Positions 43,525 to 54,262 of a DNA stretch of 64,000 nucleotides are shown one piece after another. Under the pieces are notes generated by a model that did no database searches, was not told where the DNA came from, and saw only the letters and a program-made list of their open reading frames with translations. Source of the stretch: Nematopogon swammerdamellus (Eukaryota; Arthropoda; Insecta; Lepidoptera; Adelidae); assembly GCA_946902875.1 (NCBI GenBank), contig OX336340.1, positions 23,327,566-23,391,565 of the forward strand, read 5' to 3'. The first letter of the stretch is position 1; each line of letters opens with the position of its first letter. The position numbers and the translations under genes are program-made.

Positions 43525-43886
43525 GCCTCGGTAGCTCAGTGGTGCGATCGGTCCATTGTCGCTCGTGATCATAAGCACACCTGGGCGCGGTCAGAACTTG
43601 GATGGGTGACCGTTCGACCGTTGAAGGCTGACCGTGGTTCGGATTCCACGAAAAACTGTACTTCCATTCCTTTCTCACCCTACTAGGTGGGAAGGTTTAG
43701 TCCGCCCGGGTTGATACCACCGCACTGAGTGAAACGCCTATGTAAGTAGTTCGTGTTTTCCGTCGTCGGCACGACGAAAGGGAAGCAGAGACATGGCACC
43801 CAGTGCAGCAAGGTGTTATGGGCTGATAGCACGGATGTTGCAGGTGATGCAGCTAAGCGTGTCAGTTTTTATAAAAAAAAAAAAAA
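43525..43886 (+). mobile_element. SINE family E, full length, tRNA/5S chimeric head
   Basis: Head: tRNA-like A box 'ggtagctcagtgg' (43530-43542). A 5S-rRNA-like segment follows at 43573-43612 ('ctgggcgcggtcagaacttg' then 'gatgggtgaccg'), which matches the internal control region of insect 5S genes with few differences. Then a B-box-like 'ggttcggattcc' (43636-43647). Body: 'ctaggtgggaaggtttag', 'gcccgggttgataccaccg', 'catggcaccca', 'gggctgatagcacgg', 'gtcagttttt' and poly-A. It would be transcribed by RNA polymerase III and moved by a LINE. Confidence 0.9.
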
Positions 43887-44067
43887 CGCTGGACGACAGG
43901 CACAGAACAGCGATCGGCGGGCACCCTCCCCCGCCGGTGACGAAATGGTGACGACAGTCTAGACTGCAAATCTGCTGATACCTCTGAATGCTTTCGTGAC
44001 TTTACAATGCCGACTACATCATTGCATTGTTTCCTCTGCAAAGTCAGGCGCGATTGTTGTCATTATT

Positions 44068-44415
44068 AAAACCAGTCAAGTGCGGCTCGGATTTGCGCAT
44101 AGCGGTTTCCGCACCACAAAAAAAAGTTACAAAAATTTTTTTTTCTACGCTCCTTAATTATTACTTTTTAATTATTTTATTATTTTGAATACATGCAAGT
44201 TTATTAATATAAATTTCACAGTAATAAATTAAAATTATTAAATAAACTTAAACTACCTATCAAATAAAATTATTTTATTATTTGTTGTTATGTCCGCCAT
44301 AATAACACATATTCTGTGAAAATTTCAACGGGCTAGCATACAGACAGACAGACAGACAGATGGCTTTGGCTTAGTAATAGGCTTCCGTACGGTGTACGGA
44401 AACTTTCCGTACGGG
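44068..44415 (+). repeat. Dispersed repeat family B
   Basis: 'aaaccagtcaagtgcggctc' to 'ggcttagtaataggcttccg' and 'tacggaaa', with (GACA)n at about 44341-44360. Confidence 0.75.
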
Positions 44416-44734
44416 GTACGGAAAAAATATACACATTTATCTCAATGGGCTAGGCAGATATAAGTATGGATATTGTGCAAAGTTTACCCTCGCGTGTGTG
44501 ATGTGATGACGTCACCACGCGACACCTCCAGTAGGCGTATTATGTTAGTACGTGTCAATTTAGCAAACATGACACAACACGTTCGCACATTATTCGCCAG
44601 TCGCATGCCAGCAGCCCAACTATCAACTTCTCCCAGTTTTGACGACTTGGCAATCGGATATTTCGTTGCTCATGTGGCCGGCCGGGCAAACTTTACCATG
44701 TACCTAGTACCGATGCTGACGTCAAAGTTAGTTA
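44416..44734. other. Unassigned stretch
   Basis: A 105-codon frame (44473-44790) starts here and runs into repeat B; no motif. 'gtgatgacgtcacca' at about 44503 is a palindromic CRE-like site, probably chance. Confidence 0.35.
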
Positions 44735-45030
44735 TAAAAAACGGCCAAGTGCGAGTCCGACTGGCGCATCGACTTGTTTATGTGAAATAATTCATGATTT
44801 TCGGGTTGTTTTCTTTATTTGTGATGATATTTATTCTTGCTAATTGCCAAATTTCATGATTCTAGCAAGGTCAAAGGGAGTAACCTATAGGTTTTGATTA
44901 AATATATATGACATATAAATGGCCGTATCTTTTGATTGTATTGACTTAGAAGCTTGAATTTTTTGCAACGTCAACAAAGTGACTATAAGGTTAACTTACC
45001 CTTTCATTTTGAGGTACGGAACCATAAAAA
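44735..45030 (+). repeat. Dispersed repeat family B
   Basis: 'aaaacggccaagtgcgagtc' to 'gaggtacggaaccataaaaa'. Confidence 0.65.
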
Positions 45031-45179
45031 CATAGCTAAAACAATGACTTAATAATTATTGTTTGAGTCATTACAGGTACACAAATTAGACTGTGACAAA
45101 AATGTTATTATTAATTACATAATTTTTGCATTTGGAAATTAACATGTTTGCAATTTTAGCATATTAGTATACAATTTCA

Positions 45180-45266
45180 GATTGCCGCATAGCAGCCTCG
45201 GCTTCTGCTATAGTCCAGTATGGCCAACAGTCTAGAGGGAAGTCTCCGGTATGGCACCACCTACTT
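45180..45266 (+). mobile_element. SINE family D body fragment
   Basis: 'gccgcatagcagcctcgg' to 'gaagtctccggtatggcacc'. Confidence 0.7.
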
Positions 45267-45267
45267 C

Positions 45268-45318
45268 AACGCCTTATAGAGGTCACCCACAGACTGTGGG
45301 TGACTTCTATAAGGCGTT
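45268..45318. repeat. 51-bp near-perfect palindrome
   Basis: 'aacgccttatagaggtcacc' + 'cacag' pairs with its complement across a 5-base centre. It abuts the SINE fragment. Confidence 0.85.
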
Positions 45319-45679
45319 TAAGCTTAAAACATTTTAGACAGGTGACACATATAGACACAAAATATGTTTTTCCTTACAATAGTAGGAAAAAAAAACAATA
45401 ATTTAAAATAGTTTATAAGAATATCTTCGGCCCCTCTTATTTGGCCGGGACGCCGGACGCGGTACTATTACCATAACTTTTTCTCAGCTATTAACTTCGG
45501 TGCCGAACCGCCATCAAATAAAGCTATCCCTACTTGAGTGCTCACGTCGTAAACTTCATGCCGTTCTTGCGGCTGCGGCGGGAAACTCCGCACATTGACA
45601 GCTAGAAGCTTATAGGGACATAACTAAACCTTTTATCTAAGCATATACGCACATTCCGTACCCCTTATTAAGTCTACAA
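45319..45679. other. Unassigned stretch
   Basis: Nothing recognised. Confidence 0.4.
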
Positions 45680-46105
45680 ACTCTGTCCGTCCGTCCGTCC
45701 GTCCGTCCCTCCGTCCGTCCGTCCGTCTGTCCGTCCGTCCGAGGGCTGTATCTGTGGAACCGTAATAGCTAGCCTGTACCCTAATGACGAGATTAAACCT
45801 ACTACGCTACGCTACGCTACGCCGAGTTCTCCGCATCATTTTGTATGGAGAAACGGAGCAGCGCCTCTAGTGATAGATTTGCGAACTTCGTTTCTCCATA
45901 CAAAATGATGCGGAGAACACGGCGTACGTAGCGTAGCGTAGTAGGTTAAATCTCGTGATTAGGGTACAGATACAATAGCAAATAATAAAAAAATTCAAAA
46001 GTTAACAATTAAGGGGGGTCCCCATACAAGAAACGTGTTTTTTCCACGTTGTTTGTGGTGCGGTAACCTCGGTGTGCGAGTCCGACTCGCATTTGGCCGG
46101 TTTAT
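45680..46105 (-). repeat. Dispersed repeat family B, interrupted by a foldback MITE
   Basis: On the minus strand it starts 'aaaccggccaaatgcgagtc' (46100 region) and ends in the (GGAC)n run at 45685-45741. The piece 45774-45969 is foreign. Confidence 0.75.
45774..45969. mobile_element. Foldback MITE nested in repeat B
   Basis: Arms of about 80 bp: 'ctgtaccctaatgacgagat', a (ctacg)n run and 'gcatcattttgtatggagaa' on the left are mirrored on the right. The loop is about 30 bp. The (ctacg)n / (cgtag)n run differs in unit number between arms. Confidence 0.85.
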
Positions 46106-46280
46106 TAGGGTTTCGTAGCCAACGACACCTTATAAAATCGTTAACGTGTCCGTCCGTCCGTCCGTCCAACTGTGTGTCACAGCCTGTAGCTCCTAAACCG
46201 TTTTATTTCTTGAAAAATGTTTATAGATTCTCAGGAGGTAACCATGTGTAAAACTACATATACCCAAAGATGTATTATGT
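46106..46280 (-). repeat. Repeat B-related fragment
   Basis: 'ttagggtttcgtagccaacg' and (gtcc)n at about 46146, resembling 36461-36600. Confidence 0.5.
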
Positions 46281-47039
46281 ACTAGCGTACTAGATAACTC
46301 ACTCGGCCAACTAACATGTTCCACCGAGTTGCGCTTCACGATCCTCAAGTCTCTTAGTCGAGCGCGAGAGGCCGCAGCGCGCAGTCGTCGCCTGCCTGCT
46401 GCGATCGCGCCTCGCCTACTTTAAACTAATATATTTACACATCTTCGTCGATGCGAAGGTGCGATGGCGAATCTGGAGATGAAGTGTTAGAATGAAAAGA
46501 CAATATGCACACCGACGCACGAGTGCGATCGTTCTCCCTACCCCTTGCCTCTCTCCCGCACGCTTTCCGCCCCGCGCGAGCCCCCTACATCGGCCACCAG
46601 ACCGTCTCCCACACGCTTCCCGCCCCGCGCGCGCTCCCCTCTTCCGCTCGACTCTGCGCTCCGCCTCCCCGCTACCTTACCCCATACCCCAGCCGCTGGA
46701 ACACCGCTTCTCTGTATATTTCGTCGGAGCGATAACTCTATATAATATTTCCTCAAAGCATATGCTAGGAGTTCTCTGCTTTAATTATTAGGGGTAGCAA
46801 AAAGCAAGTTGAAAATTAAATTGTTTTCGTTAAAACGAAACATCCGCCCAGTACTCGCTTTGCGTGCAGGAAGGGGATGGCTGGAATTTTTTTAACAATT
46901 AGAATAGGTACTTTTTAATAGTACATGTAAGTACCTACATGCTCGTACATATACATAAACGCTACATATGTAAGTACATAAACTCTATACTTACATGAAT
47001 ACATATGTATAAATTACTAAATATATAAAATATAATATA
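46281..47039. other. Unassigned stretch
   Basis: CpG-rich from about 46320 to 46690. Overlapping frames at 46492-46791 are Pro/Arg-rich in every frame and look compositional. A polymorphic-looking (cata/tacat)n section lies at 46925-47045. Confidence 0.35.
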
Positions 47040-47545
47040 CAGTATATAAAGTACAGTCTAGGGTCCTTCAAGAGGGGCGTGAATGGGCATTGTTCGTGGA
47101 TATGCTATCAAATAATCTCTCTTACGTTTTGTTTATAGACGTCCAGAAATACCAGCCTTCCGGCTATAAAATCCAGACGTCTATCCCTGCACTCTTGCGA
47201 GTACAGTGATCATGTATGCCAGATCGAGGCTCCATAGCTGTACCGTTTTTCCGAAATAATCCCATGGGAAACACAGACTGAAGCCTTTCCCCAGCCGATC
47301 CGAGCCACCACCCGTCCACCCGAAGGAACCCCCGACCGAAGTCGCGAGCCGGGGATGAAGCCATCATTGCCACTGCAGTCCAACAACAGCCTATATGCCC
47401 AGGGCTACAGCGTTTTTGGGCACTGGTCAGACCGGCATGGCATTCGCAACCCCCGCATACGACCGAACGTCCATGGGCGTCGGTAAACACCTTATGGATG
47501 GCTCGGCGCCATATGCCGCGCTTTCAATAAATAAAAAAAAACTAG
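47040..47545 (+). pseudogene. LINE family G 3' end split by repeat F
   Basis: 'gggtccttcaagaggggcgt' (47050-47095) and 'accggcatggcattcgcaac' to 'aataaataaaaaaaa' (47431-47537) are the two halves of one LINE G tail, matching 41215-41400 without its middle. Repeat F lies between. Confidence 0.7.
47122..47430 (+). mobile_element. Repeat F, second copy
   Basis: Near-identical to 18587-18894; see there. An open minus-strand frame over it is conserved only partly between copies. Confidence 0.75.
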
Positions 47546-48546
47546 TGTAAAGGCCCTGTATAATTTTTTTATTATGTACTTACTTTCATATTTGGAGAAA
47601 TAAATTATTAATTGAAAGTTTGAAAGGGCCCGTGACCTTATTTCAAGTATTCGTCAAGAGCACAAGGCGGCTGAAGAAGGGTGCTACGTCGAGTGGGCGC
47701 CGGCGAGGGTGTGCGGGGGCGGCGGCGGCGGCGAGGGGTATGCAACAGGCGCGGGGGTGGCAGGCGACAGTGGCGTCGCCGCTGAGCGCCACTTCCGGGC
47801 ACTTATCCGCACGTCACTTCCGCTTCTTACGCACGTACTTCCGGTGTTACGTTGCAAAACCGCAAGGTCTGCCGTAACACGACCCTTCGGTTCTGTTTAG
47901 TTATTTGTTTCAGTATTTTAAATATTGCCGCCGCTCACGGACGAAAGCAACTCAAATACGGCGACCAGAATACGGCCGCGCGTTATGTTTGCAGCTGACG
48001 TCAATCAACCATCAATCAATTCGATTCAATCAATCTTTGATCTGACATCAACCAACACAGCAACTCGATCAGAGTCGCGTCGCTTCGTGCGCCGGTATTG
48101 GATAATATTAATAGTTAAAATGATAAATAAAATAATGGTATTAATTGTAAAATCTTTACTTCACAGTTGTGATTAGAATCAAATAAATTAACATTTAATG
48201 GGCGTCAACTCGTTCGACGGTCCGCGCCGCTGCTCACAGACGAATGAAGTGCTGTCTCGCTCGCCGATACCAGGGAGCGAGGCAGCACGTCAAGAGAAAG
48301 AGCGGACGGAGTCGCGGACCCGAGAGCGAACCACGAAGGATAGGACAGTGCGACAGATATTACTTTTCTTCCGGCTGTCAGAGATTGGTGCACGCTCTCA
48401 GCACAATTCTTTTGTTCAAGCTTAAATTAATGTGAAAAGAGTATTAGGAATATTTTCACATCTCGCCTTGAACGAGAAGTAAACTCCACGTCAGTGGGTG
48501 AGTAGGCGAACGCCAATTATATAAATTGTATGTGTAAAATCGTTGT
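47546..48546. other. Unassigned stretch
   Basis: GC-rich patch at 47690-47780 and a region of frames at 48198-48435 with charged low-complexity translations. No gene recognised. Confidence 0.35.
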
Positions 48547-49154
48547 GTAAAGATTTTATACCGGCCGCGTGACTACCGTCACCGGCCACGTTTCACAAAT
48601 TTGTAAATTGTGTTTTTACTGCGTGATAGGGCCCCACCGCCGCTCCATGGCGATTATGTTAGTGCGGCGTGTGATTCTTTCCCTATCGCGCAGAGTTTGG
48701 TACGGGCTTCGCTCGAAGACAGCTTCCCGACTTCCGCCCCCGTCACCGCGCGAGCGGGCAGGACGGTTGGAGAGTGCCCCGTCGACGCCACCCCTGCGAG
48801 TCAGCGACTCCCCGGTCGCTGGGCTGCCGGCGGCTCTGCTGTGTTCAGCGGAACGCCGTGCCGTAGGAGCTGCGCGTCGAAAGGCTAGGCCTCCGGCTGA
48901 TTGTGCGGGAAGACGGAGACGAAGACCACGACGTCCATCACGAAACCGGTGCGATCGTTCCTATTCTCCCTTAGTCAGCTGACTAGGTTAGGTAGGAATT
49001 CTTTGTTCGCCGAGCGGACGCAGCACGCCGAGGACTTGTATTTAATCCAGAGACCCTATTTATATACCAATTAATTGTAGATACGACCGAATAAATCTAC
49101 AAATTGTACACCTGGGTTTTATTTATATTGCTATAAAAATAGACAGGTAACACC
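48547..49154 (+). other. Possible solo LTR
   Basis: Begins 'tgtaaagatt' and ends 'caggtaaca' followed by 'ccggtgacc'. AATAAA sits at about 49090 near the end. The TGT...ACA limits and a GGTGACC string just outside resemble an LTR next to a primer-binding site. No second LTR, target duplication or polyprotein is present, so this is a weak call. Confidence 0.3.
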
Positions 49155-49286
49155 GGTGACCTAATCTTATGGGGCTAAGTTCTTGTTATTATATTTAGAA
49201 TTTTAATTAAAGAGGAAGGAACTTTGAAATATGTCCTCGCTAGCTTTCGCTGACATGTTAAATGTATGACGTGTGAAAATACTTGG
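49155..49286. other. Short spacer
   Basis: Nothing recognised. Confidence 0.3.
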
Positions 49287-49362
49287 CTTCTGATTCGGAT
49301 TCGAATTCTCATTCGGATTCGGCTTCGGATTCGGCATCGGATTCGGCTTCGGATTCGAGCTT
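49287..49362. repeat. Imperfect (ATTCGG/CTTCGG)n minisatellite
   Basis: About twelve hexamer units alternating attcgg and cttcgg. Read on the minus strand they would encode alternating Ser/Glu/Ala or Arg/Ile, but the host frame shows no other support. Confidence 0.8.
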
Positions 49363-49502
49363 GGAGGATGAGTGCTTGCATGGATTTCGGTTCATAGACG
49401 ACCCCGAAAGAGGGCGATCTACCAGCTGTGCAACCAGTTGATTGTAAGAAATTACCTTCTGGAATAAGTTTTTTTGCATGGTTGCCTGAATCACTCGCCA
49501 CA

Positions 49503-49615
49503 ACCGTGATGTCAGCCCGTATCACCTTGGTGAACTAGGTGCTGAGACAGAGTGCTTAATCATTGATAGTGCCGGCTACACTGAACTCGACGGAATGCAC
49601 GAATTATCTACATAC
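49503..49615 (-). mobile_element. SINE family E fragment, minus strand
   Basis: Complement of 'gttcagtgtagccggcac', 'agcacctagttcaccaagg', 'gggctgacatcacgg'. Confidence 0.7.
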
Positions 49616-49616
49616 T

Positions 49617-49897
49617 GGCTGACCGTGGTTCGGATTCCACGTAAAACTCTAAGTCCTTTCCCTTCTCACCTTACTAGGTGGTAGGGTTTAATCCGCCAAG
49701 GTTGGCATCACCGCTCTGAATGAAAAGTCGGTCGAAACGGATATGTCAATAGTTCGTGTTTTCCGTTCAGTTCAGTGTAGCCGGCTCGACTAAAGGAAAG
49801 CACTGACACGGCTCCTAGTTCACCAAGGTGTCATAGGCTGACTTATGTCATGGATGCTTTAGGGGATGTGGCCAAACGTGTCAGTTACCATAAAAAA
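49617..49897 (+). mobile_element. SINE family E, head truncated
   Basis: From 'ggctgaccgtggttcgg' (B box) through the whole body to 'cgtgtcagttaccataaaaa'. With the preceding inverted fragment it forms a head-to-head pair. Confidence 0.8.
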
Positions 49898-49904
49898 CTT
49901 AGTT

Positions 49905-50035
49905 CACAAGGCCATATGCTGCGCCTACACCTTTTTTCAATTCACGACATCTGTATATTGTATAAAGATTGTATACGTTATTAATAAGGGAATTGAAAAA
50001 TAAATAATTTTGAATTTGAATTTGAAAAAAAAAAC
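49905..50035 (+). repeat. Retroposon-like 3' end with (TTTGAA)n tail
   Basis: 'ggaattgaaaaataaataat' followed by 'tttgaatttgaatttgaaa' and poly-A. Confidence 0.55.
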
Positions 50036-50117
50036 ATAATTTATGAATAACAATAAAGATATTTGTTTGCTGTTTGTTGTTAGTTAAGAGAATGGAACTA
50101 TAGTTGTATATTAAGAA

Positions 50118-50220
50118 GAATTCGAATCACGGTCAGTGATCCAAGCTCAGAACGCGCCCGGGTGTGCTTAACATTACGATCGTTCGTTGACCCACAGCAC
50201 CGAGCTACCGAGGCTGACAT
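50118..50220 (-). mobile_element. SINE family E head, minus strand
   Basis: On the minus strand 'gcctcggtagctcggtg', 5S-like 'gttaagcacacccgggcgcg' and 'gagcttggatcactgaccg', then the start of the B box. Confidence 0.75.
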
Positions 50221-50607
50221 TTCCACAAGTCCGCCTTCTGCGTACTGTATGTATGATGGTTAGGTACATCATTAATTTCCTTATAAACGCTGCTATGCAC
50301 AAGTCGTCAGCATGCATGTTCGTCAATAGGGTGGTCCGTGTGCTGTAGAGACTTCAGCAAACATAATTATATCGCTAGGCTCTGTACATCGGAAGGCAGT
50401 AAAATCAACTTACGACGGGGGCACGCCGTAAATAACGTTTACTGCCGACACCCTGTACCAACACCGACCAACATTCAGTACTCACCCTGTCGAAGAATTA
50501 AAACGCAGAGAAGTGATATCGAGAATGACATCGAAATTCCATCCCTTACCTTACTAGAATTAAAACGGCGCGAATAGACATTAACTCACTGGAAAGCTGG
50601 GAAACGG
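50221..50607. other. Unassigned stretch
   Basis: A 79-codon frame (50338-50577) has no motif. 'ggtcgaagaat'-type strings near 50490 are not diagnostic. Confidence 0.35.
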
Positions 50608-50772
50608 CTATGAAATGACCACCGCTCTGAATTAAAGGTCCTTCGAAGCGGCTATGTGAATAGTTGATGTTTTTCGTCCAGCTCTGTGTAGCCGGCACGA
50701 CCAAAGTGAAGCACTGACATGATACTTAGTTCACCTAGATGTTATGCTCTGACATCACGGCTGTAGTAGGTG
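50608..50772 (+). mobile_element. SINE family E body fragment
   Basis: 'gaccaccgctctgaattaaa' to 'tctgacatcacggctgtag'. Confidence 0.7.
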
Positions 50773-50792
50773 AGCATATTATTCAATCAAAA

Positions 50793-51036
50793 AAACCGGC
50801 CAAGTGCGAGTCGGACCCGCTCACAGAGGTTTCCGCACCACAAAAAAAACATTGAAAAAAACAGGTTTCTTGTATGGGAACCGCCCCTTAATTTATTACT
50901 TTTTCTATTTTTTATTATTTGCTGTTATATCGGCCATATTCTCTGAAAATTTCAATGGGCTACCTATTACGGTTCAAGAGATATAGCCCTCGGACAGACA
51001 GACAGACGGACGGACGGACGGACGGACGGACAGACC

Positions 51037-51075
<39 letters not shown>

Positions 51076-51122
51076 GGCGTAGGCTTAGTAATAGGCTTCC
51101 GTACGGGATACGGAATCCTTAA
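50793..51122 (+). repeat. Dispersed repeat family B with long (CAGA)n
   Basis: 'aaccggccaagtgcgagtcg' to 'ggcttagtaataggcttccg'. The (GACA/GACG)n tract at 50993-51075 is about 80 bp, the longest in the window. Confidence 0.85.
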
Positions 51123-51264
51123 AACAACAAAAAGCACAGGCATTACTGAAATCTTGTGTCTAAAACGACGCACCCCCGACTTATTTAGGGTAGCACGCTT
51201 GCCCTTTGGTAAATTATTCCGGATAGGTAACATTTGTTTGTTTATTTATGTATAATATTGTAAA

Positions 51265-51306
51265 ATCTATGTAATGTAGACAACCGTGTCGGTTTCCATA
51301 AAAATT
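51265..51306 (+). mobile_element. SINE family E extreme 3' end
   Basis: 'aatgtagacaaccgtgtcgg' 'tttccataaaaa'. Confidence 0.5.
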
Positions 51307-51599
51307 CTGTCTGATACAAATGGAGTGCTTGCCGATCAAATATTCGAAAAAATATAAATGTGTGATAATAGCGTGTCCATGTTATATTTCCTTTGACACC
51401 CTGTATAGAGTATGTATATTGAGTATACACAATAGAACTGTTCACACATTGCTGGATTCGGTCGACGACTTCAACATAAATAAACTACCCTTAGCCCGAG
51501 GTTCCGCTCGCGATATTTTCGGATCTGAGTGAAGTTTCAAAGGGAAATGATAATTTTCTGACAATTCAAAGTAACCAATGCCAAATGAAAAGTCTAAAA

Positions 51600-51718
51600 T
51601 AATTTCCGTTTACTTAAAGGAGTCGGGGGACCGCTAAGTAAATACATGCACTGCTCTGAGTTTTATATTTTATTTACTTAGCGGTCCCCCGACTCCTTTA
51701 AGTAAGTAAACGGAAATT
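51600..51718. repeat. Inverted repeat with ~45-bp arms
   Basis: 'aaggagtcgggggaccgcta' and flanks (51600-51644) pair with 51671-51718. The loop is about 26 bp; the right arm has an extra 'agta'. Confidence 0.85.
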
Positions 51719-51854
51719 ATTTATGAAATTTTAAGGGATTTTTTTAATTTGTAATTTAACTTTTATTTAAGTTGAGCTTTTTTTAAAAGCCGCATGCAAA
51801 TCGGTCCACTTTTTAAGAGAATTAATTTTTTGATTACTTAATTACAAACATAGC

Positions 51855-52008
51855 TAAGAACCAGTTTGGGTTACGCTAAGATGTGGCTCTCATACAAACC
51901 TAATTGTTCCGCGCGCCGAAATAAAGGTACGGTGGCGGGCTTACTTACTTTCTTCTTTTTCAATACGAATTTCACGCGAGCGAAGCCGCGGGCAAAAGCT
52001 AGTAAGAC
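51855..52008 (+). repeat. Dispersed repeat K, 3' part
   Basis: 'gggttacgctaagatgtggc', 'cgcgcgccgaaataaagg', 'cgcgagcgaagccgcgggc', ending 'aaaagctagtaa'. Confidence 0.8.
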
Positions 52009-52068
52009 AATACAAGAGAAAACACGAACACGTTAAGTAGTCTTAAATAATACAGTGAGCTCTATTAG

Positions 52069-52335
52069 GTGTGGGGCCGGTACTTAAAAAGAATAGCCCC
52101 ATTGCATCTCTTCGCGTGCATGTCGTAAAAGGCGACTAAGGGATAGGGATAAGATGGCGTGCTAAAGGGCGACAGGATAACCACCTCTCACTTCGGAACG
52201 GTCCTTCTACCGAGTCATGCAGCGGGTGGGTCTTCGTGCCTTACTTGCTGCTTGATAGTTATCATGTCCGAATACTTGGCTGAACGTGGTGGTCGGCGGT
52301 GTGCTGTAATTTACGAGTACCTGCAGCACCTCTCC
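52069..52335 (+). repeat. LINE-tail-like repeat H
   Basis: 'gtgtggggccggtactt' and 'gtcgtaaaaggcgactaagg', then a longer 3' part ('acggtccttctaccg', 'cttacttgctgcttgatagt') that is also at 58330-58590. It resembles the 3' UTR of a lepidopteran CR1-like LINE. It supplies the head of the chimeric SINEs at 33631 and 41731. Confidence 0.65.
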
Positions 52336-52375
52336 AATTACTATTCACCATCATCATCAGCCTGTATCGGTCCAC

Positions 52376-52830
52376 TGCTGGACATAGGCCTCTCCCAAGG
52401 CACGCCACCACACGCGGTCTTCCGCTCTTCTCATCCATCCACTCCCGGCTACCTTTTTTAGGTCATCTGTCCAGCACCTAGCCGGTGGGCGTCCCACGCT
52501 ACGTTTGCTTGTACGGGCCTCCATTCAAGCACTCGTCTACCCCATCGGATGTCGGGTCTACGAGAGATGTGCCCAGCCCACTGCCACTTCAGCTTGCTTA
52601 TTTTCTTAGCAATGTCGACTACCTTAGTTCTTTCTTCGACGTGATACGTATCACGTCGTTACGGATTTTATCGGTCAAATAAATGCCGAGCATTGCTCTT
52701 TCCATCGCTCGCTGAGCGACTTTAAATTTGTGGACCAGGCCCTTCGTCAGGGTCCACGTTACTATGCTCACCCCGATTGTCGGGATACAGCGCGTGGTAT
52801 CTATTAGGTGTACAAATTCTAAAAATACCC
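52376..52830 (-). pseudogene. RTE-type LINE ORF C-terminus
   Basis: Minus-strand translation in order: 'RAMLGIYLTDKIRNDVI' (about 52695-52650), then after frameshifts 'ISKLKWQWAGHISRR', 'RWGRRVLEWRP', 'CWTDDLKKVAGSGWMRRAED' and 'WWRALGEAYVQQW', closing with (tgatga)-type sequence at 52380. This is the RTE post-RT region, with at least three frame disruptions. The same lineage gave the fragments at 31140 and 31590. Confidence 0.85.
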
Positions 52831-53624
52831 GTAAAAGTTAACCCCGCCTAAGCGACGTCGATCCTTACCCTCCAAGCTAAAGGATTTATCGCCTTCGGGG
52901 TAGAGATTGTAAATTGATCGTCTAAAAATAATTTTCTCTCTATATGTGTCTCATTGCCGGCGCCGCCGACGACACAGTCACCCCTCACGACCCGCCCCGC
53001 GCCCCCCGCATCAACCACCCCGCTACCGTAATAAACACGTGTTAATCCACCATCATCTGAAATTTTTTTACGAACCCCTCCCAACCGAAATTTAACCTTA
53101 AAATCAAAGCAAGAAAGCCGCATATCGAACGACGCTCGCGAAATCATTATGTTTATTAAATAACAACGTAACATATAAAATAGACTGTACCGGCAAAGAA
53201 TGACAGTTTACATTTATCCAATTTTCTTTATTACCGCTTCCACAAGCGCACGCCGCGGCATTTGCGTCTCTACGCCCTCGGTATAGAAGTGAAATTCGCT
53301 CGTGCGTTGTGTTTTTAGGGGAAAGATGTTAGTTCGCCTTCAGAGCCATAAGAGCGTGTCAATCTCCCCCCGCGCCCCCTTTATGATCGTTCGGAGACGA
53401 GTCGCACCTTACAACACGGTAAAAGTGTCGTCTGTCGTCTGTATTGGTGGTGATATTGGTGCTGGGTAATGGTTGTAACGTTCGTCGGTGTTGCGCGCCA
53501 TGGCGCAGAAGATAACCGGAAGCGACGACGTGCGCGGATGTATGATTGGATGTCATGCCACCCTCCGTGGCCCGTGGTCAGGCCTCACGCACTCTATGTG
53601 CAAAGGCGAAAAGGAAGAGAAAAA
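52831..53624. other. Unassigned stretch
   Basis: Contains a C-rich patch at 52960-53010 and CpG-rich DNA at 53470-53590. No gene recognised. Confidence 0.35.
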
Positions 53625-53696
53625 ATAAATCCTGACCAGGATTGGAACCTGGACCTCTGGCATGAGCTGCCAGCGTGTTACCATTTCGCCACCTAA
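53625..53696 (-). other. tRNA-like segment
   Basis: On the minus strand: A-box-like 'tggcgaaatgg', an anticodon-arm-like stem 'ctggc'...'gccag' around 'agctcat', and a T arm 'ccaggttccaatcctgg', which pairs well. Position 33 would be G instead of U and the acceptor ends do not pair, so it is probably a tRNA pseudogene or SINE head. Confidence 0.5.
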
Positions 53697-53871
53697 TAGA
53701 TGACGAATCATCTCTAAATTTCGAACAGTTGCTGCTGTGTTCGAGCACGTAAAACACTCGCTGTATTCCCAATTAGAGCGCTCAATTGCAAACAAACTTT
53801 TCAAGTCCGACAACCTTGAATTGTAGGAATTCAATCTCGTGGAAATGCCGTTAGTATAGCTGCAGTATTAT

Positions 53872-54262
53872 CGAGATACTAGCTTTTGCCCATGGCTTCG
53901 CTCGCGTGAAATTCGTATTAAAAAAAAATAAGAAAAGCTACTATGTACCTTTATTTCGGCGCGCGGAACAATTCGGTTTGAATTAGAGCCAGATCTTAGC
54001 GTAACCGGAACTGAATTTTATTAGTCCATCTATCCTGTGTCCCACATAGTTTAATGTGCTTGTAAAAAGTTTCATGGAATTCGGATAATCGGTTTAAGAG
54101 TTATGGAGGAACATACATACATACAGAAAAGATTTCTAAAAATCGTCAATATTGTTTTAGTATCATACATAGAGTCTACATACATACGCAGTATCTCATA
54201 AAACAAAGTAACTTACTCCATGACCATCCCTTACAGATTTATTATTAGTATTGATTGATGAT
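53872..54262 (-). repeat. Dispersed repeat K, uninterrupted copy
   Basis: Full-length inverted counterpart of 2205-2286 plus 3386-3695. The intact site 'tgtatgtagactctatg' (complement at about 54170-54190) shows the pre-insertion state of the LINE target. Confidence 0.85.

Noticed and set aside
46492..46791. Overlapping 60-99-codon frames
   Set aside because: Pro/Arg-rich in all frames on both strands; no conserved domain.
49287..49362. Ser/Glu-rich repeat protein on the minus strand
   Set aside because: The translation is produced by the hexamer minisatellite alone.
53625..53696. Functional tRNA gene
   Set aside because: Good T arm and anticodon stem, but position 33 is not U and the acceptor stem does not pair.
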